Assembly (NCBI RefSeq): GCF_042680885.1
Contig: NZ_JBHUEO010000013.1
Span: 1-64,000, forward strand
Length of the DNA stretch: 64,000 nt
Reading direction: 5' to 3'
DNA from: Siminovitchia sediminis
GTDB lineage: Bacteria > Bacillota > Bacilli > Bacillales > Bacillaceae_C
The notes beneath the pieces are model-generated. The model was not told where the DNA came from and ran no database searches. It was given only the letters and a program-made list of their open reading frames with translations. Position numbers and translations under genes: made by a program. Positions 34,106-43,001 of this stretch are shown piece by piece (position 1 is the stretch's first letter; each line of letters opens with the position of its first letter).

Positions 34106-35218
34106 ATGGAAGGAGGAAAAATTTCATCTTTACAAATGGCGTTGCTGCTGTACCCCGCCATTATTGCAACCGCAATCCTTTCCGTTCCAGGTGCCGTCGC
34201 TGAATACGCAGGCAGAGATATGTGGATCGCTCCCATGATTGCTTCATTAGCCGGATTTTTATCCGTTTTTATTATGGTTTGTCTCCATGAACGGTATCCC
34301 GGAAAAACAGTTATCGAATTTAGTGAGGAAATTATTGGACGGATTCCGGGAAAAATATTTGGTTTTTTTATTATTTTTTTTTACTTGGGAGCCACTGGAG
34401 TAGTTGTCAGGGCATATAGTGATTTTTTGAATATCTCTTTTCTTTTAAAAACTCCGCAAGCCGTCGTGGCCGCATCGATGGTATTAGTATGTGCCCTCTG
34501 CGTTCACGGCGGAGTCGAAGTTATGGCAAGATCCGGCCAAATTTTACTGCCGTTATTCTTTCTCCCGCTTTTGGTTGTATTCATGTTTTTGGCCCCGGAC
34601 TTTGAAGTGAAAAATATTCTGCCTGTTTTGGAAAATGGGATGATCCCTCCACTTAAGGGAGCGGTAATACCCGCCGGATGGTTCGCAGAATTTTTCTTAA
34701 TCAGCTTTCTGCTGCCTTTTCTTTCAAATCCATCCAAAGCCATGAAATATGGCTTTCTTTCAGTTTTTATCACTATGTTGACTCTGGTACTGGTGAATCT
34801 GGTTGTCCTGTTTATATTGGGGGAAACAACCAAACTTAAAACATATCCCCTTATAATTGTCGGAAGGTACGCAAGTTTGGCGGAATTTTTTGAAAACCTG
34901 GAAGCCGTAATCGTAGCTGTCTGGATAATCGGTGCTTTTATCAAAATAACCGTATTCTACTATGCGGTGGTTCTCGCTGCCGCCCAATGGCTGAAGCTCT
35001 CCGATTTCCGACCGATTATCTGGCCGTTTGGGATATTAATTGTACAGTTTGCTTTTTTAGGCCTGCCCAATACCATGGTATTTAATCGTATAACTGAGGT
35101 ATTTCCATTTTACTCCTTATTATTTCAAGTCTTGATTCCACTGTTCCTGCTGATCATTGCAATGGCACGAAGAAAAAAAGGCAAAAAGAATGCCGGGAAT
35201 AGTGGCAGTAGGCAGTAA
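34106..35218 (+). CDS. Spore germinant receptor B subunit (APC-type permease)
   Basis: 370-residue GerXB protein with ten predicted membrane helices and the spore-permease fold of the APC superfamily. Helix 1 reads LQMALLLYPAIIATAILSVPG, including the broken-helix region that forms the ligand pocket in related transporters. B subunits bind germinant in the spore inner membrane with the A and C partners. The ATG at 34106 is favoured over GTG 34097, which lies only two bases from the AAAGGA ribosome site. It is last in the A-C-D-B operon. A basic tail (RRKKGKKN) follows the last helix. Confidence 0.94.
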   Translation: MEGGKISSLQMALLLYPAIIATAILSVPGAVAEYAGRDMWIAPMIASLAGFLSVFIMVCLHERYPGKTVIEFSEEIIGRIPGKIFGFFIIFFYLGATGVVVRAYSDFLNISFLLKTPQAVVAASMVLVCALCVHGGVEVMARSGQILLPLFFLPLLVVFMFLAPDFEVKNILPVLENGMIPPLKGAVIPAGWFAEFFLISFLLPFLSNPSKAMKYGFLSVFITMLTLVLVNLVVLFILGETTKLKTYPLIIVGRYASLAEFFENLEAVIVAVWIIGAFIKITVFYYAVVLAAAQWLKLSDFRPIIWPFGILIVQFAFLGLPNTMVFNRITEVFPFYSLLFQVLIPLFLLIIAMARRKKGKKNAGNSGSRQ

Positions 35219-35252
35219 GTGATGCAAGCGCAGAACTACATAATCAGGACGG

Positions 35253-35280
35253 GGGAAGGTAAAAGACCTTCCCTCATTAA
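35253..35280 (+). terminator. Hairpin after germination operon 1
   Basis: GGGAAGGT (35253-35260) pairs exactly with ACCTTCCC (35266-35273). The following T content is low (TCATT), so termination may be weak. It lies between converging genes. Confidence 0.5.
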
Positions 35281-35291
35281 GAATGGCAGTA

Positions 35292-36032
35292 TTACCTTCT
35301 CTGAGCCGTCGGCCTAATAATCATATCGTTCACGGACACCGTACTTGGTTGTTGAATAGCATAGAGGATGGCATTGGCAATATCCTCACTGTTTAAACTA
35401 TGATCGAGTGATCCTTCCTGTTGGATCATGTGCAGGACTTCCTCGTCATTGACGCTGTTGACCAGTTCTGTTTCCACAGATCCCGGTGAAAGCAGTGTTG
35501 TTCTAATGTTTTGAGTGGGAAGCAATTCTTTACGCAATCCTTCTGTAATAATGCGAACCGCATGCTTGGTGGCACTGTATAAAACACGGGGCGGGTATAC
35601 TTCGTGTCCCGCGACAGAGGAAATATTGATAATATGTCCTTCATTCCTTTCTTCCATCGCCGGCAAAACAGCAGCAATGCCGTGTAAAACACCTTTTATA
35701 TTTACATCGATCATTCGATTCCAATCATCTACCTTCAGTTTCCTCATATAAGAAATAGGCATAATGCCTGCGTTGTTAATTAAGATATCAATCTTGCCAA
35801 ACTCTTGCAGTGTCTGGTTTGCCAATTCTTTCATTTGGTCATAAGACGTGACATCCGTTACCTTGTAACTTGCCTTCCCGCCCTTTCTAATGATTTCATC
35901 TCTTACCTGCATTAATCTGTCTTCTCTTCGTGCAGCCAGCATAACTGTGATTCCGTTCCCGGCAAGTAAGTTGGCTGTCGAATAACCAATTCCGCTGCTT
36001 GCTCCTGTAATGATCGCAACTTTTCCTTTCAT
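35292..36032 (-). CDS. Short-chain dehydrogenase/reductase
   Basis: 246-residue classical SDR. The cofactor motif is TGASSGIG (near residues 10-17), followed by the NADPH-favouring AARREDRL, the structural NNAG, the catalytic serine in INISSVAG and the YxxxK pair in LYSATKHAV. Substrate-binding end regions are short, as in the YwfD/YdaD-like general reductases. I choose the ATG at 36032 with GAGGTG 6 nt upstream; the frame stays open to 36146 but includes no better site. It stands alone between germination operon 1 and the sigma-54 aminotransferase promoter. Confidence 0.9.
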   Translation of the reverse strand: MKGKVAIITGASSGIGYSTANLLAGNGITVMLAARREDRLMQVRDEIIRKGGKASYKVTDVTSYDQMKELANQTLQEFGKIDILINNAGIMPISYMRKLKVDDWNRMIDVNIKGVLHGIAAVLPAMEERNEGHIINISSVAGHEVYPPRVLYSATKHAVRIITEGLRKELLPTQNIRTTLLSPGSVETELVNSVNDEEVLHMIQQEGSLDHSLNSEDIANAILYAIQQPSTVSVNDMIIRPTAQRR

Positions 36033-36158
36033 CGTTTGCACCTCTTTCATAGTTTGTTTATGAATAGAAGCAAAAATTATTCCAACTTCCATGTTAAAAG
36101 AGAGAATTAAGTCCTTTTTGTAAATAAAACCTAAAACAATGTTCAATTACATTACATA

Positions 36159-36174
36159 AATGCACGATCGCATT
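36159..36174. promoter_or_regulatory. Putative activator site AATGC-N6-GCATT (aminotransferase operon)
   Basis: AATGC (36159-36163), spacer ACGATC, GCATT (36170-36174). It lies 50 bp upstream of the -24 element, the same distance as site 1 of the permease promoter at 10 kb. The same 16-bp pattern occurs before the TRAP operon. Confidence 0.75.
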
Positions 36175-36224
36175 GGTTTTTTACAAAAAAGTATGAAAAG
36201 TATGGAGGGGATGTACAAAATAAT

Positions 36225-36240
36225 TGGCACAATATTTGCT
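36225..36240 (+). promoter_or_regulatory. Sigma-54 (-24/-12) promoter of the aminotransferase operon
   Basis: TGGCACAATATTTGCT matches the consensus TGGCAC-N5-TTGCT perfectly, with GG (36226-36227) and GC (36238-36239) 10 bp apart. Transcription should begin near 36251, about 52 bp before the aminotransferase start. Confidence 0.93.
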
Positions 36241-36302
36241 TTTAGAAGATATAGATACAAAATGACGTATCTAATTAGAATAATTTTGAAGGAGGACTAT
36301 AT

Positions 36303-37640
36303 ATGTCACAAGTCTTATCTACATCCACTACGGACCGGGAAGTGTTGGCGGAATGGGACAAAAAACACTTTTTGCATCCAACCTCTTCAATTAAGCAGCA
36401 ACAGGAGGAGGGGCCGGCTCTGATCTTTACAGAAGGAAAAGGGATCTACTTAAAAGATACCGAGGGTAAAGAATATATTGACGGCCTTTCCTCACTCTGG
36501 AATGTGAACATTGGGCACGGAAGAGAAGAGTTAGGGAAAGTATCCATGGAGCAGATGGCAAAGCTCGGATTCAGTTCGACATTTGCAACCTTTAGCCACG
36601 AACCCGCCATTCAATTAGCTGCTAAAATAGCGGAAATTACCCCGGAAGGGCTGGATACGGTCTTCTTCACATCCGGTGGATCCGAATCCAATGATACGGC
36701 TTTTAAATTAGTCCGCCATTATTGGAAGTTGAAAGGGTTGCCTGATAAAAAGAAAATTGTATCGCGCAGAAAGTCATATCATGGTGTAGCCATGGGAGCA
36801 ACCAGCGCTACAGGATTAAAGCCATTCAGGGATTTTACAACTTCACTGGCTCCAGATTTTTATTATGTAGACAGTACTCCAGAAGCCTTTAAAGCCTTTA
36901 TTGAAGCAGAAGGGGCAGAAACAATTGCTGCGTTTATTTCGGAACCTATTCAGGGAACAGGCGGAGTTCATTTGCCTCCACAAGATTACTTCAAAGAAAT
37001 AAAGGCCATCTGTGAAGAGCATAATATTCTATTTATTGCAGATGAGGTCATTACAGGTTTCGGCAGAACTGGAACATTTTTTGGAGTCGAACAATTTGGA
37101 ATTGTACCTGACCTCATGTCCGTAGCCAAAGGGATTACAAGCGGCTATGCAGCCCTTGGCGGTGTGATTATCTCCAGAGAAATTCATAACGATCTCATAG
37201 AGCTTTCCGATGGGTTGTTCATGCACGGATATACGTACAGCGGACACCCGACGGCTTGTGCAGTAGCTCTAAAAAATATTGAAATTATTGAAGAGGAAGA
37301 TTTGGTTAACAACTCTAAATTGATGGGCGAAGAAATGCTCCAAGGATTTAAGTGGCTGCAACAAGAACATGAAATTATCGGAGAAGTGCGCGGCCTAGGA
37401 TTAATGGGGGCTATTGAAATCGTCAAAGACAGAAAGACAAATGAAAGATTTGCCGATCCTTTAGCTCCTAAAATTGTCGCAGAATCCTTAAAAAGAGGGC
37501 TCATCCATCGTGGAGTAATCTACGAAGGTGCAGATACACTCATATTTGCTCCTCCACTAACGATTGATAAATATGAAATTAATAAAATGATTAATATTTT
37601 AAATGAAGCAATTGGAGCAGTGAAGAAAGAACTTGCTTAA
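36303..37640 (+). CDS. Class III PLP-dependent (omega-)aminotransferase
   Basis: 445-residue fold-type I, class III aminotransferase. The PLP lysine lies in MSVAKGITSGYAALGG (near residue 280), the ring-stacking Asp in FIADEVITGFGRTG, and the phosphate-binding FTSGGSESNDTAFK near residue 120. Members such as beta-alanine, putrescine, taurine and GABA aminotransferases transfer an omega-amino group to pyruvate or 2-oxoglutarate, giving a semialdehyde. That fits the aldehyde dehydrogenase encoded 33 bp downstream. GGAGG precedes the ATG. It is controlled by the sigma-54 promoter at 36225 and the AATGC-N6-GCATT site. Amino donor is not identified. Confidence 0.92.
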   Translation: MSQVLSTSTTDREVLAEWDKKHFLHPTSSIKQQQEEGPALIFTEGKGIYLKDTEGKEYIDGLSSLWNVNIGHGREELGKVSMEQMAKLGFSSTFATFSHEPAIQLAAKIAEITPEGLDTVFFTSGGSESNDTAFKLVRHYWKLKGLPDKKKIVSRRKSYHGVAMGATSATGLKPFRDFTTSLAPDFYYVDSTPEAFKAFIEAEGAETIAAFISEPIQGTGGVHLPPQDYFKEIKAICEEHNILFIADEVITGFGRTGTFFGVEQFGIVPDLMSVAKGITSGYAALGGVIISREIHNDLIELSDGLFMHGYTYSGHPTACAVALKNIEIIEEEDLVNNSKLMGEEMLQGFKWLQQEHEIIGEVRGLGLMGAIEIVKDRKTNERFADPLAPKIVAESLKRGLIHRGVIYEGADTLIFAPPLTIDKYEINKMINILNEAIGAVKKELA

Positions 37641-37672
37641 AGGGTATATCTTTTTAAAGGGGTTATTCCAGC

Positions 37673-39139
37673 ATGCAAATCATTACTAAAGAGGAAACGA
37701 TTAAAAACTTTATTAATAACCAATGGGTAGAGTCTGCCTCAGGGAAAGTGATAAAAAGTATAAGCCCTGCAGATAGACAAGTCGTAGGGTATGTTCAAAG
37801 TTCTACAAAAGATGATGTAGACTCAGCTATGAATGCTGCTCACAGCGCCAAGAAAGAATGGTGGAGAATGGGACAGCCTGCCAGAGGCGAATTTTTATAT
37901 AAAGCAGCAAATATTTTAGAGCAAAATGCCAAACCAATTGCTGAAACTCTTACAAAAGAAATGGGCAAAGCTTATTCTGAAGCATTGGGAGAGGTCACCA
38001 GAGGAGTTCAAATTTTACGCTATTATGCAAATGAAGGAGTCAGAAAAGAAGGGGATGTTATTCCATCATCCGATAAAGACGCTTTGCTTTTGACAAAGCG
38101 TGCACCTCTAGGAGTTGTGGGAGTGATTACTCCATGGAACTTTCCGGTGGCCATCCCGATCTGGAAAATGGCGCCTGCTCTTGTGTATGGGAATACGGTT
38201 GTCCTTAAGCCGGCGACTGAAAGTGCTGTCACGACAGGAAAAGTGGTAGAATGCTTCGCCAAGGCAGGGCTGCCGGACGGTGTGCTAAATATGGTTACTG
38301 GATCCGGCTCTGTCATAGGGCAGGAAATGCTCCAACATCCGTTTTTAAACGGGATTACTTTTACAGGATCCGAAAATGTCGGAAAACATGTTGCCAGAAT
38401 GGCTGCTGAAAAAGGCATTAAGTTTCAGCTCGAGTTGGGCGGAAAAAACCCGGTCATTGTTGCAGAAGATGCAAATATTGATCAAGCAGTGGACGCTGTA
38501 TTAAATGGTGCTTTTCGTTCAACGGGGCAAAAGTGTACCGCTACAAGCCGTGTCATTGTTGAAAGCGGTATTTACGACCAATTTAAAGAAAAATTAATAG
38601 AAAAAGCTAAAACGATTACAGTAGGCAATGGATTAACCGAAGGCGTTTGGATGGGGCCCTGTGCCAGTGAAAACCAATTTAACAGCGTGTTAGGTTTTAT
38701 TGAAAAAGGGATTGAAGAAGGAGCAGCTCTGTTGTTGGGCGGAAAAGCATTAACAGGGCCGGAGTATGATCAAGGGTTTTACATTGAGCCGACCATTTTT
38801 GAAGGGGTTTCACCGGAAATGACTTTGGCCCGTGAGGAAATATTTGGGCCGGTCATTGCTCTCATGGAGGTGTCCAATTTTGAGGAAGCCATTGAAATGG
38901 CCAATGATACAAAATATGGACTCAGTGCTTCCATTTTTACAAAGGACCTCAATCATATAATGGAATTTATGGATGAGATCGAAACCGGTTTGGTAAGAGT
39001 GAATGCTGAAAGCGCTGGAGTGGAGTATCAGGCACCTTTTGGGGGGATGAAATCCTCCAGCAGCGGAGCAAGAGAGCAAGGGGAAGCTGCAAAAGAGTTC
39101 TTCACTCAAATAAAAACAGTTTTTATTAAAAAGGTTTAA
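37673..39139 (+). CDS. Semialdehyde dehydrogenase of the aldehyde dehydrogenase family
   Basis: 488-residue NAD(P)-dependent aldehyde dehydrogenase. The catalytic Cys is in GQKCTATSR (near residue 290), the general base Glu in FQLELGGKNP (near 256), and the oxyanion Asn in ITPWNFPVAIP. Over its whole length it closely resembles B. subtilis YcbD/GucD, the 2-oxoglutarate semialdehyde dehydrogenase, and succinate semialdehyde dehydrogenases are near relatives. It should oxidise the semialdehyde made by the upstream aminotransferase. The pair ends with a strong terminator, so the TRAP operon needs its own promoter. Confidence 0.92.
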   Translation: MQIITKEETIKNFINNQWVESASGKVIKSISPADRQVVGYVQSSTKDDVDSAMNAAHSAKKEWWRMGQPARGEFLYKAANILEQNAKPIAETLTKEMGKAYSEALGEVTRGVQILRYYANEGVRKEGDVIPSSDKDALLLTKRAPLGVVGVITPWNFPVAIPIWKMAPALVYGNTVVLKPATESAVTTGKVVECFAKAGLPDGVLNMVTGSGSVIGQEMLQHPFLNGITFTGSENVGKHVARMAAEKGIKFQLELGGKNPVIVAEDANIDQAVDAVLNGAFRSTGQKCTATSRVIVESGIYDQFKEKLIEKAKTITVGNGLTEGVWMGPCASENQFNSVLGFIEKGIEEGAALLLGGKALTGPEYDQGFYIEPTIFEGVSPEMTLAREEIFGPVIALMEVSNFEEAIEMANDTKYGLSASIFTKDLNHIMEFMDEIETGLVRVNAESAGVEYQAPFGGMKSSSSGAREQGEAAKEFFTQIKTVFIKKV

Positions 39140-39201
39140 CGAAGAATATGATTCATTCTGTTTTAGCTGCCATGGGTAACTGAAGTAACATGAATGCATT
39201 T

Positions 39202-39254
39202 GGACATCTCTTTTCATGCAAGGAAGCATTGTTTAAAGAGATGTCCTTGTTTTT
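39202..39254 (+). terminator. Terminator of the aminotransferase-dehydrogenase operon
   Basis: GGACATCTCTTT (39202-39213) pairs exactly with AAAGAGATGTCC (39235-39246), followed by TTGTTTTT. Confidence 0.88.
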
Positions 39255-39282
39255 AAAAAGAAATAACACCGAACTGAAAAAT

Positions 39283-39298
39283 AATGCTCTTCTGCATT
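39283..39298. promoter_or_regulatory. Putative activator site AATGC-N6-GCATT (TRAP operon)
   Basis: AATGC (39283-39287), spacer TCTTCT, GCATT (39294-39298). Second copy of the 16-bp pattern, 163 bp upstream of the TRAP -24 element. Confidence 0.75.
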
Positions 39299-39461
39299 GC
39301 ATTCATGTCAAAAAGCATTTATTTTTTGGATCTGTTTAGTAATACAGCCTTCAACCATGGGTGTTATGTTTGGAAGTGTCATAAGGATTCTTCTTTGTAA
39401 GATCGGTACAAACCTTTTTAATTTATTAAAGAGATCACCTTTAGTAAATTTTCAGATGTAG

Positions 39462-39477
39462 TGGCATGAAAATTGCA
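39462..39477 (+). promoter_or_regulatory. Sigma-54 (-24/-12) promoter of the TRAP operon
   Basis: TGGCATGAAAATTGCA fits TGGCAC-N5-TTGCA; GG (39463-39464) and GC (39475-39476) are 10 bp apart. It is the same at every fixed position as the permease promoter at 10003-10018. Transcription would start near 39488, leaving a leader of about 370 nt before dctP. Confidence 0.88.
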
Positions 39478-39487
39478 ATTAAGTATT

Positions 39488-39859
39488 TATAAAATAGCCG
39501 GGATGGGGGAATTTGTATCGAGTGAAAAGGGATATGAATGATTCTTACTAAGTAATGTATTCGATTGCAGTATGGTGATGTTATATGAACTGGAATCGTT
39601 TGTCGAGAAGTGGAATGGTATGTCAGGTTTTTCATGGAATTTATGTGTGATATCAGCGTAACTTTCAAATAAAAGTTCTTTGAAAGGGCTTACGCAAAAA
39701 TGCCAGAGGGAAGAAGCTTAGCCCAGCGATCGATCGTTTTTACAAAATAACAACCTATAAAGCTCGAGTGACCGATTTTACGGCAAGCCCAATAATCAGC
39801 CACTCGGAAATCTCAGTCAAATAGATTTATTTAAGATGAAGAATGAGGGGGAAAATATT
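39488..39859 (+). other. Long untranslated leader of the TRAP operon
   Basis: About 370 nt between the predicted sigma-54 start and dctP. Only frames of under 30 codons occur, none with a good ribosome site. A possible hairpin pairs CGAGTG near 39764 with CACTCG near 39801. It may be a regulatory leader, or it may hold a nearer promoter I did not see. Confidence 0.4.
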
Positions 39860-40903
39860 GTGAGTAAAGTATTCAAACGTCTTCTTTTCCTAAGTTTTCT
39901 TGTATTGTCCGTACTAATGATTACAGCCTGCGGTTCGAGCGGCGGCAGTGATTCAGCGAGCGGGGGAAGCGGAACGAGTGAGGACCCTATTACATTAAAT
40001 TATTACCATGTGGCCCAAGAAAACCATCCAACCCATGCCGTTGCTGTGGAATATAAAGAAAAAGTGGAAGAATTGTCCGAAGGCCGTTTACAAATTGAAG
40101 TATTTTGTTGTGGGCAGCTCTATCCTTCCGAAACAGATGGGGCTGAAGCAACAATTAAAGGTGATGTTGACATCGCGATGAGTGCTGCTCCTGCAATGAG
40201 CAGCTTGAACTCCAGCTTTATGGTCTTTGACTTGCCATTCCTTTTCAAAAATGAAGAGCAAGCATATGCTGCACTTGATGGTGAGCTGGGTGCTGCTTTG
40301 GATAAGAAATTAGAAGAAATGGGATTAGTGTCCATTGGTTGGGGGTCAACCGGCTTTAAACAGTTGGTTTCAGCGGGTGACCCGATTGAATCCGTAGAAG
40401 ACTTAAATGGAAAGCGCATGAGGGTCATGGAAAACAAAATGCACATGGACATCTTTAACTCCCTTGGAGCCAATGCATCTGGTCTGGCCTTTGGAGAAGT
40501 ATACTCTGCTCTTTCCCAAGGAACATTTGACATGCTGGATTCTACAGCTGCTTATGTGATTTCATCCAGCTTCTATGAAGTGGTCGATTACTTTACCGTA
40601 TCTAATCATTTCTTCCATCCGGCCGTAACCTTTATTAATAAAGAAAAATTTGACAGCCTGCCTGAAGACCTTCAGCAAATATTACTGGATGCAGGAAATA
40701 TAGTTGGTGAAAAGCACCGCCAATTGGTTACTGAACAGGAAAAAACAGACCATCAAAAAATGGTTGACGAAGGCGTTGAAGTCATCGAATTGTCGGATGA
40801 AGAACTCAAAAAATTTGAAGAAGCCGTCCAGCCAATCTATGAGAAATATGAAAGTGAAATTGGCAAGGATTTAATCGATATTGCAACATCTTATTCGGAA
40901 TAA
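39860..40903 (+). CDS. dctP: TRAP transporter solute-binding lipoprotein DctP
   Basis: 347-residue extracytoplasmic binding protein of the DctP family. The signal peptide ends in the lipobox ITAC and a Gly/Ser-rich linker follows. Family marks are HPTHAVAVEYKEKVEELSEGRLQIEVF, the DLPFLF segment, and the carboxylate-binding arginine in GKRMRVMENKMHMD. Most DctP ligands are organic acids held by that arginine, so the substrate probably carries a carboxylate. GTG at 39860, preceded by GAGGGGG, is preferred over an upstream ATG. It is the first gene of a five-gene operon with dctQ, dctM and two amidohydrolases. Confidence 0.92.
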   Translation: MSKVFKRLLFLSFLVLSVLMITACGSSGGSDSASGGSGTSEDPITLNYYHVAQENHPTHAVAVEYKEKVEELSEGRLQIEVFCCGQLYPSETDGAEATIKGDVDIAMSAAPAMSSLNSSFMVFDLPFLFKNEEQAYAALDGELGAALDKKLEEMGLVSIGWGSTGFKQLVSAGDPIESVEDLNGKRMRVMENKMHMDIFNSLGANASGLAFGEVYSALSQGTFDMLDSTAAYVISSSFYEVVDYFTVSNHFFHPAVTFINKEKFDSLPEDLQQILLDAGNIVGEKHRQLVTEQEKTDHQKMVDEGVEVIELSDEELKKFEEAVQPIYEKYESEIGKDLIDIATSYSE

Positions 40904-40961
40904 TATATACGAGTCTAGGTTAGTGATCTAGCCTGGACTCGTTCATAATGGTGGTGTAAAA

Positions 40962-41471
40962 ATGAAAAAATTCTTGGATAAAAAGCTGGATGAATGGATT
41001 CTTATGATAGGGTTTATCGTCATTATTCTTCTGGTTTTTTCACAAGTGGTTTTCCGTTATTTAATCCATATTCCAATCATTGGCTATTTCGATGAATTGT
41101 CCAGATTTATTTTCATGTGGCTGGCGTGGATCGGGGTTGCGTATGCAATCAGAACCAAAAGTCATATCCGGATTGAAATGTTTACTGAAATGATATTCAG
41201 AGGAAAAAAGCATTACGTAAAATACGTGGAGCTTCTTTTATTTTTAGGTTTCTCTATTTTCCTCGTGGTTGCGGGTACCCAATGGGTTATAGAGCAGCAA
41301 GTCTCAAACTTTACTAGCCCAATGTTGAATGTGCCATTATGGATTGTAAATCTTGCCATCCCCATAAGCGGTGTGTTAATGAGTATTCGCCTTATACAAG
41401 AGTTCATTGAGCTTATTAAAGGCGGCCCTAAAGATGAAGGTCCTGACACAGATACGACTCCTACTCTTTAA
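40962..41471 (+). CDS. dctQ: TRAP transporter small membrane subunit DctQ
   Basis: 169-residue small permease with four membrane helices (about residues 14-34, 46-64, 88-108 and 130-150). It carries the DctQ motif FIFMWLAWIGVAYAIRTKSHIRIEM. With DctM it forms the sodium-coupled transport unit. GGTGG lies upstream of the ATG. It is 58 bp after dctP and 67 bp before dctM. Confidence 0.92.
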   Translation: MKKFLDKKLDEWILMIGFIVIILLVFSQVVFRYLIHIPIIGYFDELSRFIFMWLAWIGVAYAIRTKSHIRIEMFTEMIFRGKKHYVKYVELLLFLGFSIFLVVAGTQWVIEQQVSNFTSPMLNVPLWIVNLAIPISGVLMSIRLIQEFIELIKGGPKDEGPDTDTTPTL

Positions 41472-41538
41472 AAAGTGAGATTTTGGAGACTTATACGATA
41501 GCTTGTAAACTAGTTTGATTTTTAATGAGGTGGGCTGT

Positions 41539-42819
41539 GTGACTACAATTATATTATTTGCGAGTTTATTTATATTTATCATCCTGGGACTGCCGATAGG
41601 TATAGCGATTGGCATGGCGTGTTTGGCTACGATCGTATTAGCCAGTAATATAGATGTTTTTGTCGTTTTGGACCAGGCATTAAAAGGAATCAACTCAACG
41701 GTGATCATGTCAATTTCCTTTTTTACTTTAGCAGGTATATTGATGGGGAAAGGCGGAATTTCCAAGAGGCTCCTTGACTTATCCAATGCCTTGATTGGCT
41801 GGGTTAAGGGAGGGTTGGCGATGGTGACAACGCTGACCAGTATGTTTTTCGCGGCGATTTCGGGTTCCGGACCAGCAACGGTTGGTGCCATTGGGTCGTT
41901 TATGATTCCCGAAATGAAGAAGAACAGGTATGGAACAGGTTTTGCGGCAGGTATCACTGCTGTTTCCGGCTCACTCGGAGTCATCATTCCGCCGAGTATC
42001 CCTTTTATCTTATATGGAGTGGTAGCAGAGGTTTCCATTGGGAAATTGTTTGCAGCGGGAATTATACCGGGGATTCTAATTGGTATCCTGCTTATGGTTG
42101 CCTCTTATCTTGTTTTACGAAAAAAAGATATCGTCGTGGATTCCACAAGATCCTCTATTAGTGACATCATAAAAGCAACATGGAATGCAAAATGGTCATT
42201 ACTGGCACCCATTATTGTCCTGGGGGGCATTTACTTAGGGTGGTTTACTCCGACCGAAGCTTCCGTCGTAGCGGTTGTTTATGCGTTCATTGTCGGGATG
42301 TTTATTCACAAAAACTTGCGAAGAAAAGAACTGTATGAAAGTTTGACAGAAACCCTTCGATTATTAGGGGCAACCATTTATATGGTTGGCTTGTCATTTA
42401 CTTTTGCTTATATTTTAACGATTGAAAGAATCCCAAATGCCATTGTGGAAGCATTAACCTCCATCTCGGATAATAAGTGGGTTCTGCTTATATTGATTAA
42501 TCTTTTCTTACTTTTAGTGGGAGCCTTTATTGATGTGGTCGTATCCATTGTCATCTTGACTCCAATCTTGCTGCCAATTGCCACTCAAATAGGTATAGAC
42601 CCTGTACATTTCGGTGTAATTATGATCCTGAACCTGGCGATCGGATATGTGACTCCGCCATTTGGTGTCAATCTATTCGTTGCTTCAGCAGTCTCTAAGT
42701 CACCGATCGAATCCATATTTAAAGCCAGTGTTCCATTCCTTTTAGTTATGCTCATAAGTTTGGTATTGATTATCGTGTTCCCATTCTTATCCTTATATTT
42801 ACCGAGTTTAATTGGTTAA
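41539..42819 (+). CDS. dctM: TRAP transporter large membrane subunit DctM
   Basis: 426-residue large TRAP permease with eleven to thirteen helices. Typical segments are ISGSGPATVGAIGSFMIPEM, the substrate/sodium hairpin region GSLGVIIPPSIPFILYGVV, and the C-terminal NLAIGYVTPPFGVNLFVA. The start is GTG at 41539 after GAGGTGG; a TTG at 41515 is in frame but has no ribosome site. Together with DctP and DctQ it imports the substrate used by the two hydrolases downstream. Confidence 0.93.
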   Translation: MTTIILFASLFIFIILGLPIGIAIGMACLATIVLASNIDVFVVLDQALKGINSTVIMSISFFTLAGILMGKGGISKRLLDLSNALIGWVKGGLAMVTTLTSMFFAAISGSGPATVGAIGSFMIPEMKKNRYGTGFAAGITAVSGSLGVIIPPSIPFILYGVVAEVSIGKLFAAGIIPGILIGILLMVASYLVLRKKDIVVDSTRSSISDIIKATWNAKWSLLAPIIVLGGIYLGWFTPTEASVVAVVYAFIVGMFIHKNLRRKELYESLTETLRLLGATIYMVGLSFTFAYILTIERIPNAIVEALTSISDNKWVLLILINLFLLLVGAFIDVVVSIVILTPILLPIATQIGIDPVHFGVIMILNLAIGYVTPPFGVNLFVASAVSKSPIESIFKASVPFLLVMLISLVLIIVFPFLSLYLPSLIG

Positions 42820-43001
42820 TAAATTGGAAGCCGATATTCCCTTTTGATTCTGTTTCTCTGATATACACAGAGCCGGTTTTGGGATGGATTGAAAATGACG
42901 CCACCGGTTCATGTAAAAAAATAATGATGCGAGCTGTTTACAAGTAATTTACTCTCTGCGATTTTATGATAATGATATTTATGTATGGAGGAGGAAGTGG
43001 T

